DNA from: Cladophialophora immunda
Taxonomy: Eukaryota; Ascomycota; Eurotiomycetes; Chaetothyriales; Herpotrichiellaceae
Length of the DNA: 64,000 nucleotides
Assembly: GCF_000835495.1 (NCBI RefSeq)
Contig: NW_015622541.1
Location: 5,828,001 to 5,892,000 of the forward strand
Direction of reading: 5' to 3'
Shown here piece after piece: positions 33,634 to 43,242 of this stretch. Position 1 is the stretch's first letter. The number at the start of each line of letters is the position of its first letter. Made by a program: the position numbers and the translations under genes. The notes beneath the pieces were generated by a model. The model did no database searches, was not told where the DNA came from, and worked only from the letters and a program-made list of their open reading frames with translations.

Positions 33634-35416
33634 CACCTACCGGGACGAAGACGTCGAGATCATCAATTTTTGTTGCAAGCCATCGAGAAGCTGCTCCTTG
33701 CGCGAAATCACTGTTTGTCGAAATTCGCATGGACTGCGGTACGCCCACGTAAGAGGCCATGGGTCGTGTACGGAGGAAATGCTGCAAATACTTCAACACA
33801 AACAATTAGGACCCTGCTGCGGCCTCCCTCCGTAGCCTGGCCAAGCACTTATTTTGAGGGGTTCGTGGCTAAGTCTCCTTGCGCAGTTTTAGAACCGACT
33901 GAGTTCCAGGAATACCTAATTAGGATAGTCTTCGGAGGTATAAAGGAGGGGTCAGCGCTAAACCTCCGTGCGTTGAACGAGGTCTCGTGCGGCCACCTCC
34001 GCAAATGGTCTGCAAAAGTCTGCGAGTTAACCATCGAATATCTTATGAGAGATTCCGTGGACGATTGGTCAAGTGCGGAGTACTCGTGTGCAAGTGAGTA
34101 GCCGAGACACCTTACGCGATTTGGCGCGGTGCGAAGAGATCTCACGAAGGCCAGCGGCGGAGGCCCCGGTGGGGCCACAGGAGTAAGAATCGTCTCTTCA
34201 AAGGCGGTGTAAGGGTGGAAACTCGTCAAATGTAAAATTGAAGTCGTCTAACAGCCCTGAATGCCGCTGATGAGTAATCCTCCATCATCCACGGCAAGAG
34301 ACGGGGGAGAGACGGGGGCTGAAGTACTTCAATCTCAGCAAGATACTCGGGAAAGGTCGAACAATGCCCACCAAACATCTTGATCTGCTTGGCCTAAGTG
34401 CTTACGTTTGCAAAGGATGAAGGCACTTGTGTGAATATAGCTTGGCATGCTTGATCACCCAAGGTAAAACGTTATAGTTTTGGTGTTGTGAGTGCAGGAG
34501 CAAGGAACCTCAAGCGAACATGCAGCCGCTCTCACTGGCTTGTCGGCGCAATTCTCCTCCATCAGATTATTGTGCTTCCTCAGGCCCACTCCTCTGTGCT
34601 CAAATCCTCCTTCCAGATGTCTGAATCATTGGTGCGACGCGTCCGTGGTGCCGCCCTGGAGGAGGACCTTCTTGGCTGTTCCCCGATGCCCAAATGCCTC
34701 GTCTCGCTGGATGCTTTTGCATCCGGCCATGTCCCCCCAAGGTCGCGCTGTGAGTCGATCGAGCTGGTACCCGCCTGGACTATTTTTTGTCGCCACCAGA
34801 CCAGCTCGCACAGGCCCTGGTCTGCTTGGATTTTCCCTGTGATATCCGCAGCCAGGCTCCCTCATCTGACACGCATGTACAAATTGGACGGACCTCACGA
34901 CTGCGGGCGCTCGCCGGCATTCCCATCTCTGAAACCATGCACTCCTTACTTGGTCATGTCAGACAGGTCACTAGTTCTTCTACTCTCTTCGAGAAATTGA
35001 GTCCGCTGCGAGATACACAAGACAACATAGGGTGGCATCCGGCGCCAGCTAGTCTATCCTCCGTTGTAGTAGTCTTCCTCAGTGTCGAACATGAAACAGC
35101 GTCATACAATGTCTCTATGGTATATCGACTTGTGAACAGATGTCTTAGCCGCTACGATCTGAGGAAAGCTGGTCTAGCAACTCAAGTCACATCATGGGTC
35201 GGCAATAACAATAAATCTAAGATCCAAATAACGTACACCCACCAGACTGCTGCCACCGAGGTCCTCGCACTAGCCAGCGTCCGGAATTGGGACTCAGGGT
35301 AACATGTCTCATCAGAGGTATTTGTACCTCTGTACCTAGGTCTATAGCGAGAACATTGAAGACCTATCGACATTGGAGGTGATTTTATAAACACACGCCG
35401 GCAACTTCACTTCACG
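33634..35416. other. Intergenic between regulator and first UstYa gene
   Basis: About 1.8 kb. Overlapping frames of up to 170 codons occur but none shows a domain or a splice-consistent model. Confidence 0.4.
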
Positions 35417-36172
35417 CTATGCGCAGTATTGGTCGAATGATACCGTCCCTGCCAACGTGTTCAACTCGTGCCATTCCGGCAACTTCCTTAGCAACCCAAG
35501 AAGCATGTTGGCACAATGCTCGTGATGCTTGTACTCTACCATCTTGTCATAGTATGGTGTGCCGTCACGAATCACCTGAGACAGACTGAGGAAAAAGTAT
35601 ACACAATGTGTTGCATGCTCTCGCAGCTCAGCGAAAATCTTCCTGTCGCCGTCGAGCACTTCCGCCCAGACATCGTCCCCGACCGGCTTTGTCTGATCCA
35701 GGTCTTCCCAATAGACCCAATCTTCCGCTTCCAGGAATTCATTGTTGGCGTACATCGGGCAATTTGCCGGCAACCAAGCCCACGTTAATTGATTGAACTT
35801 GCAGCCCAGCGCCTGAGCTTCCGCGGATGAGTTGCCGCACGGGTGCAGGCGGTCGTTCGACTTCGATACTCCGGGGACATGAACTTCTGGAGGAGGAAAA
35901 TCCCATTTCTTTTTGATGCTGATGCCATTGAACGGCACGACAGAGGCGAAGACGATTGCCGTGCAGGCTATCAACACGAGTATGCCGATATACAACGCCA
36001 ACCTCCGAACTGGTGAACTGCGCAAGCTTATCGCTGTGTGCTCTCTGTCGACTATAAAGTCTGGCTTGACGAGAGATGTCTGTTCGAGATCGCGCATCAT
36101 GTCCTTGTCATCTTCCGGCGGATGTTCTTGAAGGGCACGATACCCCTGCGACGACATGAGAGGTTCCTGCAT
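35417..36172 (-). CDS. UstYa/DUF3328-family oxidase 1 (CG...GC class)
   Basis: Intronless, 251 residues. A cytosolic N-terminus of about 55 residues precedes one membrane helix (LALYIGILVLIACTAIVFAS), predicting a type II protein with a lumenal catalytic part. The family's paired HxxHC motifs are at 186-190 (HATHC) and 216-220 (HHEHC). A cysteine block lies before them: C-G, then E-A, then G-C and W-x-P-x-x-C (CGNSSAEAQALGC, LTWAWLPANC). UstYa proteins catalyse oxidative cyclisation, and in related pathways other oxidations, of RiPP or non-ribosomal peptides. This one is divergently transcribed from UstYa gene 2 across 456 bp. Confidence 0.88.
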   Translation of the reverse strand: MQEPLMSSQGYRALQEHPPEDDKDMMRDLEQTSLVKPDFIVDREHTAISLRSSPVRRLALYIGILVLIACTAIVFASVVPFNGISIKKKWDFPPPEVHVPGVSKSNDRLHPCGNSSAEAQALGCKFNQLTWAWLPANCPMYANNEFLEAEDWVYWEDLDQTKPVGDDVWAEVLDGDRKIFAELREHATHCVYFFLSLSQVIRDGTPYYDKMVEYKHHEHCANMLLGLLRKLPEWHELNTLAGTVSFDQYCA

Positions 36173-36628
36173 TCTCGGTCAATAGAGCTGTTCTCTTCTA
36201 ACAGGAAAGCTCAAAACTCTTACACACATAAGGGGGACTGTCAAATTTTGCGAACTGGTTGACGGGGCGCAGAGAGCTCACGCTCGAGGGGGTTCGACGA
36301 CGAGGCTGAATATCCAGGGTAAGGCATCCCGGTGGAGCCCCATGCTCACATCTCCGGATGCTTACCAAAACCCCCCTGATCTCAGCAACTGCACTAAGCC
36401 CGAAACAGATGAAATGAGGCTGCTCACATCATCCATCACAACATGATCTTTCTTGCATGCAGCCATGTTGGGGCTGGTGACCTCTGCACTAGATGTCTCT
36501 GCACACATGCCTGCGACCGTCCTCAATCCAAGGCCAATTCATCTACAATCACTGGAGGCAGTCCTTCGTGGCTCGCCACTATCGTATCGACGTTGTTCCG
36601 AAAGCCATATCACGTATCCGCGACGAAT
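36173..36628. promoter_or_regulatory. Divergent promoter region between UstYa genes 1 and 2
   Basis: A 456-bp region from which two UstYa genes are transcribed outward. It contains three GCTCAC hexamers (36276-36281, 36344-36349, 36422-36427). The same hexamer occurs in the other promoters of this group. Confidence 0.5.
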
Positions 36629-37797
36629 ATGGAAGATGCATCTGAATCAAGCGCTTCTAGGGCGAGCTCTGAGACCGTCCGCGATCTTTCAGACAGCGAG
36701 CAGCTACTCAAATACACAAACCCAAAGAAACGAAAATGCGTGCAATTGCGGCAGGCATTTCCCTGGTTACTCTCTGGATTTATGCTGTTCGTCTTGATTC
36801 TGCAACATTGGCGCTATCAGTCTAGAAGATGTGTCCCAGTCGGTTATTGGGGATCTTCGGACCTTGGTTAGTAAATCCACAGGCTCCCAGATTAGTGCCT
36901 TGAATCAGGTTACCAACGAAGAGCGTTAGAGATCGCACAACGGGAAGTCCCTGCAAGAACGACGCAGGTCAAATTCTCAGGCGGGTTGAAGTGGGATGAG
37001 ACAAGCCACCTCATCCGGCAAATCGACCCGACAATTCCAGACTACGGCGGCATTCCCAGTCCTGAGATCGATGCAGCCTGGCAAGAGTTGATCTCGAGTG
37101 AGTTGCTTGGACCTCGCCCGCTTGAGATCCCAAAACGAGTTACTGACGTTGTTCAGCAACGGATATCTTCCTGACAAGAGAGGAGGTCGACGAAATAATT
37201 GGGAACGACGGAGCCTTTGCAGAGGTGCCGCCGGATGCTCATCTGTACACTGACCCATTCACAGGGCTATATCAGGCTGTGTAAGTAGTTGCCACGGGAT
37301 ATATCACAACATTGATTAAGAGAGCTAACTTCAAGTTCGCAGCCCTGCCGTCTTTCATAACTTGCACTGCCTTGTACGTTCTATCTCACTGGCGTTGTCG
37401 TGTTGTCTGTTACTGACCGTCAAGGACATTATCCGCCGTGGAGTATACATCCAATACTACCCCGAAGAGCTCACTCCCAGCTTCAAGCCTCACATCCGTA
37501 CGAAACTCCGCCCCTGGTCCTCAAGGTCTTAGAGCTAGGCGCTAACTTTGCAAAACAGAGCACTGCATCGATTCCATCCGCCAGAGTTTAATGTGCGAGG
37601 CCGATATGACGCCGATTCCGGAGATACACACCACTTTCCGGCCGAATGGAGGACTGGAGCCAGTCTTCCAAGTTCAGCACACGTGTCGAGATTTCAAGGC
37701 GATGCAGAAGTGGGCCAAGCAGCGCGACGCCCTCGACGAGGCGCTGTGGAGAGACAATGCCCAGAGGTTGAAGCCTGGCGTGTTTGCGAACCCCTAA
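36629..37797 (+). CDS. UstYa/DUF3328-family oxidase 2 (six exons)
   Basis: Exons 36629-36866, 36909-37097, 37157-37280, 37343-37373, 37425-37497 and 37559-37797 give 297 residues; every junction keeps phase. Introns are 42-62 bp with GTTAGT, GTGAGT, GTAAGT, GTACGT and GTACGA donors. One membrane helix lies at about 44-61 (FPWLLSGFMLFVLILQHW). The canonical UstYa elements follow: QVKFSGGLKW, then GIPSPEIDAAWQELI, then the two metal-site motifs HNLHC (189-193, ending on exon 4) and HIQHC (217-221, created across intron 5). The C-terminal QVQHTCRDF...WAKQR block is also family-typical. The gene is fragmented over five introns, so simple ORF calling sees only pieces. Start chosen at the first Met giving a short cytosolic tail. 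Confidence 0.9.
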
Positions 37798-38425
37798 TAT
37801 CTGGCTGCCTACAGGCAGTGGTTGTGCGCTCCGTAGACTTACTATGTAGTGACTTAGTTGAACGATTTCAGCGTGGACAGGTGTATGCATCTGGCCTAGT
37901 ATTTTTCATCCTAAGAAAAGAAAGGAATCTGTGCTTCCCCAGCGGTGGAAGGAGGAACACCACTGCACCTTGATCCAAATTTAGACCAGCCACGGGTTAC
38001 ATCCATTCTTCCACTTGTACACATTTCGATGAGCTGTGCGTCGGTTGAGAGAAGCAAGCCCCAGCTTTGATAAATGGGATACAAGCAGCAAGCAGCAAGC
38101 AGCAAGCAGCCAGCCTCGAAGGAGTGAGATGGTTCTACAGGCATACTAGCAACTCTGCCTCAAGCTGACATCCTGAAAATTCTGCTATGCTGCAATGGTG
38201 ACCATGACGTTCATCGACCTTTGAAGACGGTTTTTCTGCGGGGAACCCTTATCTGTGCCGGAGCTTTTCATGCTTTCGCAAGTATATATTTTGAAAAACC
38301 GGGTAACTATGTGAAGATGAGAACCGTCTACAGATAGAGAGATCCGGTATACGCCACGAATGCAGAGAAAAGCATTTGCATGGCTAACAGTATGCAACCA
38401 ATTGATATCGCTCCCAACTTTATCC
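37798..38425. other. Convergent intergenic region with 7-bp tandem repeat
   Basis: About 630 bp between the 3' ends of UstYa genes 2 and 3, so probably terminators of both. It contains a short AAGCAGC tandem repeat (separate entry). No gene is seen. Confidence 0.5.
38083..38110. repeat. Short tandem repeat (AAGCAGC)x4
   Basis: Four consecutive 7-bp units in the convergent intergenic region. Confidence 0.9.
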
Positions 38426-39360
38426 CTAGTCCTCCAATGTATTTAGGGCGTCCTGGTTCTGCTTCATTGCCCAGCGATGGATCGTGTCAAAACTGCGGCA
38501 GGTATGCACCTGCTCGAAATCTGGCACCTCCATACCCGCGCCGATCGAGTACACCAGCGGGATGGGCGTCAGATCCGAGGTGCATTGGACCAGCTGCCTG
38601 AGGAAATCGAGACAGTGTTCGATGTGCAGCACGTTATTCCTACTCTCGTCCACCTTGTCGGGGATGTCGTACATGTACCCGTCAATGGTCTGCCGGAGCT
38701 TGTCGACGCAGTGGAGTGAGTGGAAGGCGTCAGGCCCGGCGCGGTAGAGGCCGTCGGCGCTGCCCTTGTCGATCCGGACGGAGAACGAGGACTTCTGGTC
38801 CTCCGTGAAGGCGAGGTAGCGCGTGCCGATCAGCTCCTCCCAGGCGTCGTCCATCTCCGGAGTCGGGCGACCGACGTACGACGGACCCGGCCCATTGTCG
38901 CGATACATGGTGCCGTTGTCGTAGAACTTGATTCCGCCCGTAAATTTAACTTGGGACACTTTGATCGCCGATCTGGCCAGGACTAGAGATCGATATGGGT
39001 CAGTATGGACCGTCTCAAGGCGGATGAAAGGCCACAGGGTTACTCACTCATGTCATTGTGGTACCCGGCGTCAAAACTTCCCCGTCCTCCACGCCGCAGA
39101 TCGTGGAAAAGGAGGAGACCCGAAAGTCCGACGAAAATGAATGTGAGGACTACCCATGGTGTCTGTGAACTCCTCCGGGAACCATGGGGGTTTTGAAAAA
39201 TCTCGGTCTTCTCTAGAAACTTTTCATCTGCCGGCGAGTGATCTTCTTGCACGGCGATGGGTGCATATTCCTTCCTTTTCGGCCAGAGGAATTTGAAGTC
39301 GACCATCATTTCGTCCAGGTCCAGAAATCTTGCTGGGAAATCGGAGCTTGGTGTTGACAT
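38426..39360 (-). CDS. UstYa/DUF3328-family oxidase 3 (two exons)
   Basis: Exons 39360-39048 and 38982-38426 give 289 residues. The intron is 65 bp with a GTGAGT donor and CTAG acceptor. ATG 39360 was preferred to upstream in-frame Met codons because it gives a usual N-terminal length. A membrane helix lies at about 69-85 (WVVLTFIFVGLSGLLLF). After it come SQVKFTGGIKFY, GRPTPEMDDAWEELI, then HSLHC (192-196) and HIEHC (224-228), followed by the C-terminal EQVHTCRSF...WAMKQ block. It belongs with gene 2 in the class that carries the G-x-P-[ST]-P-E-x-D-x-A-W motif. It is convergent with gene 2 and followed by gene 4 on the same strand. Confidence 0.9.
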
Positions 39361-40126
39361 GCAGAAATTCGACTTTCGTAGTGACAGTCGTTCTCCAAGA
39401 CTACCAGCACAAGTTCTGGCTCTTCTGGAGGGTTTCAACTCCGGTCTGTCGAGCTGGAGTCGTGGTATTCCATCATAAGCGACACCTTTCAGGGGCTGCG
39501 GCGAGCGAATGATGACCATTGGTTGCTTGCTTACGTGAAGTCCTATGTGGTGATCTCAGGCTATGAGATGTTGTGAGCTGCAAGGCTGCGAGGATCCACC
39601 TCTCCGCAAAAGTGGATCACATCATGATGAGGGCATGAATACTGCACAGCTAAGATCACGAATCAAGTAGTTGCTACTCGCTGATAATCATCCGTCTGTT
39701 CGAGACCTTGATGGTATGATGGCATCCGCGCCTCCTGATAGTCAAGGATCGTTCTAGGCGCGACAACATCAGACTCAATCGCTCGCAGGCCGGCTGAAAC
39801 GTTGCGCTTGTAAAGGAGTTATGAGGGTACGAATAAACTTGGCGCCCATGAGATCACATGCTAGTACAAGTGTTTGGGAAGTGGCAGCGACTTTGCCTTC
39901 TTTTAGCGACTCTCTATAGTCGTATTTCTGGTTCTACTTGAGATATAGATGAGAAAACCAGACAGATTCAAGCCTTAGAAGAACAAGATATGTTCGCGTC
40001 AAGACGAAGTAATTACTAGAATACTAGATTCATGACCACGGCTGAGAACCAGGAGTCACAACGCTCTGCATTTTGTGTCGAACAGCTAGATAATAGATGT
40101 CGCCACAAATCCAATTCAATATTGCT
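39361..40126. promoter_or_regulatory. Upstream region of UstYa gene 3
   Basis: A 766-bp region between the start of gene 3 and the 3' end of gene 4, both on the minus strand. One GTGAGC hexamer (GCTCAC on the other strand) lies at 39573-39578, about 210 bp upstream of the gene 3 start codon. No other gene is seen. Confidence 0.4.
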
Positions 40127-40822
40127 CTAGACTTCGAGGACCGCACCAGCTTCCGTCTCCTCTCTCGGGCTGTTGAAGACCATCATACAGTGGTAGATAT
40201 GGCCGTCTGAGTCGGACCGCGGATCGAAGACCTTATCAGGTCGCGTCTTGAAACGGTGTTCCTTGAGCCAAGAATACAGGCAGTGTTGCCGATGCCACTG
40301 GATACTCATATGGAACAAGTGACGGGTACCCAGGTCTGCGTACATTGAAATGTCATGGACACTCAACGGCTGTGTATGCTCCTTGTCTGCCCAGTACAGC
40401 CATGTTCCATTCGGACCGTCGCCCTTTGATGCAAATTCGGCCGCAAGCTCCTCGTCTCGGCAGCGCTCTGGCAGCCAGGCTGTCGACAACTCATCGAAGA
40501 CGCATCCTTTGGATAGAGCTTCTGCCACGCTCTCTCCACAGTAGCAAGGGTGATTCGAATATTCGGCTGCGTGTTTGGGGTTGTCGTATGATGGAACGAA
40601 TCGTTCGACGCGCATGTTTACCAAGGAGTTGACCGTATTCATGATTCCTATGAATGCCATGAGTCCGACAAAGAATCGGAGCGCGAAGATGACAAGTTTT
40701 GCTCGCAGTGATCTCTTCTTGCCGACAGAAAGCTCTGATCGCACAAATTCCTCGAGCTCCTTGGACGCGCTGGAATCTGGTTCTTGACCGTCGAGTAGTC
40801 CAACAGAGGACTCTAAGTCCAT
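40127..40822 (-). CDS. UstYa/DUF3328-family oxidase 4 (CG...GC class)
   Basis: Intronless, 231 residues. A cytosolic N-terminus of about 40 residues is followed by one membrane helix (LVIFALRFFVGLMAFIGIM). The lumenal part has the cysteine block CGESVAEALSKGC, LSTAWLPERC and then YADLGTRHLFHMSIQWHRQHC. The HxxHC motifs are at 177-181 (HRQHC) and 208-212 (HIYHC). The C-terminus after the second motif is short, only 19 residues. The cysteine block places it with genes 1 and 5. It is divergent from the alpha/beta hydrolase gene over 424 bp, so the two may be co-regulated. Confidence 0.88.
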   Translation of the reverse strand: MDLESSVGLLDGQEPDSSASKELEEFVRSELSVGKKRSLRAKLVIFALRFFVGLMAFIGIMNTVNSLVNMRVERFVPSYDNPKHAAEYSNHPCYCGESVAEALSKGCVFDELSTAWLPERCRDEELAAEFASKGDGPNGTWLYWADKEHTQPLSVHDISMYADLGTRHLFHMSIQWHRQHCLYSWLKEHRFKTRPDKVFDPRSDSDGHIYHCMMVFNSPREETEAGAVLEV

Positions 40823-41246
40823 CGCGCTGTGTAGAGTCTGTTAGTACTCTCTGTCAAGTCCAGTGGATGAATTCATCGAACCTTGGGGAGTGCTTGGTTT
40901 CCATAGCGGCTTGCGTTGAAGGCTTGTGAAAAAGGCTCACTACTCGAGTTTGTGAATGTTGAGCGAGCTTAACGACCGCACGAATGCTTGAAGCCATTTT
41001 CAAGTGGTGTGTGTGCTCTCGCCATCAGGGGCCGAAGCCTCTCAACATGTATACTAGCGTTAGAAAACTGGAGACTTCAACGCTGAGGTGAGCAAGGTCC
41101 ACCAATCAGATAACCGCATTTTTCACCACAACCTGATTCCCTCCAACATCTGCTCTGCTGCGACTGCATTTTGAGCACAAGGCCAAAGAGTGTGCAGAGA
41201 CCTTGGAGACCATTCCCGACACGTGAGCCTTTGAAGCTTTTCAAAC
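40823..41246. promoter_or_regulatory. Divergent promoter region, UstYa gene 4 / hydrolase
   Basis: A 424-bp region containing GCTCAC at 40935-40940 and its reverse complement GTGAGC at 41088-41093 and 41223-41228, the last only 18 bp before the hydrolase start codon. Confidence 0.5.
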
Positions 41247-42383
41247 ATGATTGTGCCCGATTTCTTCACAACTGATCCCGACTGGGCAGCCTATGCAGTC
41301 AAGCACGGCTTTCCCCTTCCTCCAGATGAACCTCTCGACAAACATTCTCTGCCGCGATTCGACGCACATTCCTGGAACTTTAAAGCAATCAGAGAGGCAA
41401 ATGCCGAGACGGAGGCAGTCTGGGCCCGCGACCATCCACTCTCCAGCGTTGGTTACGAGACCTTGCTGACCAACATCCGTGTTCGTGACGATACCTTATG
41501 CAGTGTAAAGGTTTCCTGGCCAGCGAACCCACGACATGACAAACGGTTTAGAGGCGCCTCGGCGGCAAACTCATCTCCATTACCAGTATTATTCGTGACG
41601 CACGGCGGAGGTTGGATCCAGGGCACGCACCAGACCGAAGAAGCGTGGCTGCTTTGGCCACTTTACAATAGATTTGATGTCATCATTGTCAGCGTCGAGT
41701 ATCGTCTGGCGCCGGAGCACGGATTCCCAACCTGGATTGAAGACTCCTGGGACGTGTTGCAGCGACTCTTGCATGACACACGACCCTTCTTGCCGGCGGA
41801 TTGTCCTGTTCAAATCGATCCAAAGACTCTTTACCTGGCAGGCTCCTCATCTGGCGGTGGCATCAGCGCCGTCTTATCGCATCGATGCCGCAACCACGGT
41901 ATTCCCGTCTCCGGGGTGATCCTGAACGTTCCCGTTCTTTGTGACTACCGCGACATGTCTGCTATTGTGCCACATATGAAGAAGAGAGAGACGTCGTACG
42001 AGCAATGCATAGGTACATTTTCGGATTCGCGTGGTTTGATGGCTGTGTGGGACATGATACGACCTTCCCCAGGACCTCAACCAGATCCCCTTGCCTCGCC
42101 ACTCGGAGACGATCTTTCCGGGCTACCGCCACACATCATATGTGTTGCTGGTCAGGATCCGCTGAGAGACGAGGGTCTACAGTATGCGAAGAAGCTTCAG
42201 CAACAAGGTTCCATTGTGAGGTTGCAGGTGTACCCGGGGGTGCCCCACAACTTTGCTCAGTTTTGGGAGCTCAAAGCCTGTCAACGGTTCTGGGACGATT
42301 TGCAGAGAGAGATGGAGTGGTTACTGAGAGAGACCAATGTATCTCAGAGTGATGGAAGTTCAGCTGACAATGGCAAAGATTAA
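41247..42383 (+). CDS. Alpha/beta hydrolase, HSL family (abhydrolase-3)
   Basis: Intronless, 378 residues, no signal peptide. The oxyanion-hole motif HGGGW is at 119-123. The nucleophile elbow is G199-S-S201-S-G203-G, with S201 as predicted nucleophile, following LYLAGSSSGG. The acid is probably D304 in DPLRDEG and the base H334 in VPHNF. The segment VSVEYRLAPEHGFP is also diagnostic of the hormone-sensitive-lipase family (PF07859). Such enzymes hydrolyse esters or lactones and sometimes amides. It lies between UstYa genes 4 and 5 with short promoters, so it is a good candidate for a step in the same pathway, such as trimming or transacylation of the peptide. That role is inference; the substrate cannot be read from sequence. 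Confidence 0.9.
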   Translation: MIVPDFFTTDPDWAAYAVKHGFPLPPDEPLDKHSLPRFDAHSWNFKAIREANAETEAVWARDHPLSSVGYETLLTNIRVRDDTLCSVKVSWPANPRHDKRFRGASAANSSPLPVLFVTHGGGWIQGTHQTEEAWLLWPLYNRFDVIIVSVEYRLAPEHGFPTWIEDSWDVLQRLLHDTRPFLPADCPVQIDPKTLYLAGSSSGGGISAVLSHRCRNHGIPVSGVILNVPVLCDYRDMSAIVPHMKKRETSYEQCIGTFSDSRGLMAVWDMIRPSPGPQPDPLASPLGDDLSGLPPHIICVAGQDPLRDEGLQYAKKLQQQGSIVRLQVYPGVPHNFAQFWELKACQRFWDDLQREMEWLLRETNVSQSDGSSADNGKD

Positions 42384-42513
42384 GATGTTGTAAGGGAATA
42401 TGATACTACAGAGCCCGTCTGTTCAATACATAACTTGCTTGCATCACTTTATCGCTGTAATATCTGAGAGCAGAGCCAGGCAAAGCGAGTGAGCAGATGA
42501 GAGAGCATTCCTA

Positions 42514-43242
42514 TCAAGCTAATACATGACAGCCCACGTGGCCGACGTGGACCTTGATGGCAGTCGTCCGGTACTCGTTCTCGAATTTATCTGTCCAGTC
42601 CACCAGGTACTTGGAGCAATGCATCGTATGGACCGGGTCCACCAGCACGTCGTCGAGATACCGCCAGCCCTCCGACCACGCGCGGAATTGCCTCCTCCAG
42701 AGCGCGGCACAGTGTACAATGTGATCCCGCAGCGAGGTGTAGTAGAAATCCAGATCCCCCAGTTCCTCCTTGCGCAGCGGTAATGTCCTGTTCACGTCGG
42801 CGAAGGGGTACCAGGACCCGTCGAGCTCGTACTCCATGACCGAGAAGTCATCCTGACACTGGCCGGGGATCCAGGCGTTGCTCAGCGTGTCGTAGATGCA
42901 CCCCCGAGTCTTGGCTTCCTCGCGGGTTGCGCCGCAGGTCAGATAGTCGACCTCGTTGGCCAACAGCTTTCCGACATGGTTGGTGTGCGCGGGTGAGTTT
43001 TCCACGGCGGTGTTCGAAGACATCTCCGGGTGGTGGATCACTGCTGGGGAGAAATGTGCGGCGAGAAGGAAAATGCCTCCCCACAAAAGCGTAGTCGCAA
43101 CAAAAACCGCCAGGTGGGACACAATTGCCGATTTGAGGATTCTGTCAGTTGCGCGCCGTCGTGGTAAAAGCCAATTCAGAGAGTGATAATGGTCTTCAGA
43201 GGCTTCGATTTTCGCCGGCAAGAAGGGCTCAGAGTCGTCCAT
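42514..43242 (-). CDS. UstYa/DUF3328-family oxidase 5 (CG...GC class)
   Basis: Intronless, 242 residues. A cytosolic N-terminus of about 38 residues precedes a membrane helix (HLAVFVATTLLWGGIFLLAA). The lumenal part has the cysteine block CGATREEAKTRGC and LSNAWIPGQC, then the motifs HIVHC (174-178) and HTMHC (205-209). A His/Val-rich end (VHVGHVGCHV) follows. It is convergent with the hydrolase gene (130 bp apart) and divergent from the precursor gene over 834 bp, which suggests shared control with the precursor. Its closeness to the precursor makes it the first candidate for the modifying enzyme (inference). Confidence 0.88.
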   Translation of the reverse strand: MDDSEPFLPAKIEASEDHYHSLNWLLPRRRATDRILKSAIVSHLAVFVATTLLWGGIFLLAAHFSPAVIHHPEMSSNTAVENSPAHTNHVGKLLANEVDYLTCGATREEAKTRGCIYDTLSNAWIPGQCQDDFSVMEYELDGSWYPFADVNRTLPLRKEELGDLDFYYTSLRDHIVHCAALWRRQFRAWSEGWRYLDDVLVDPVHTMHCSKYLVDWTDKFENEYRTTAIKVHVGHVGCHVLA

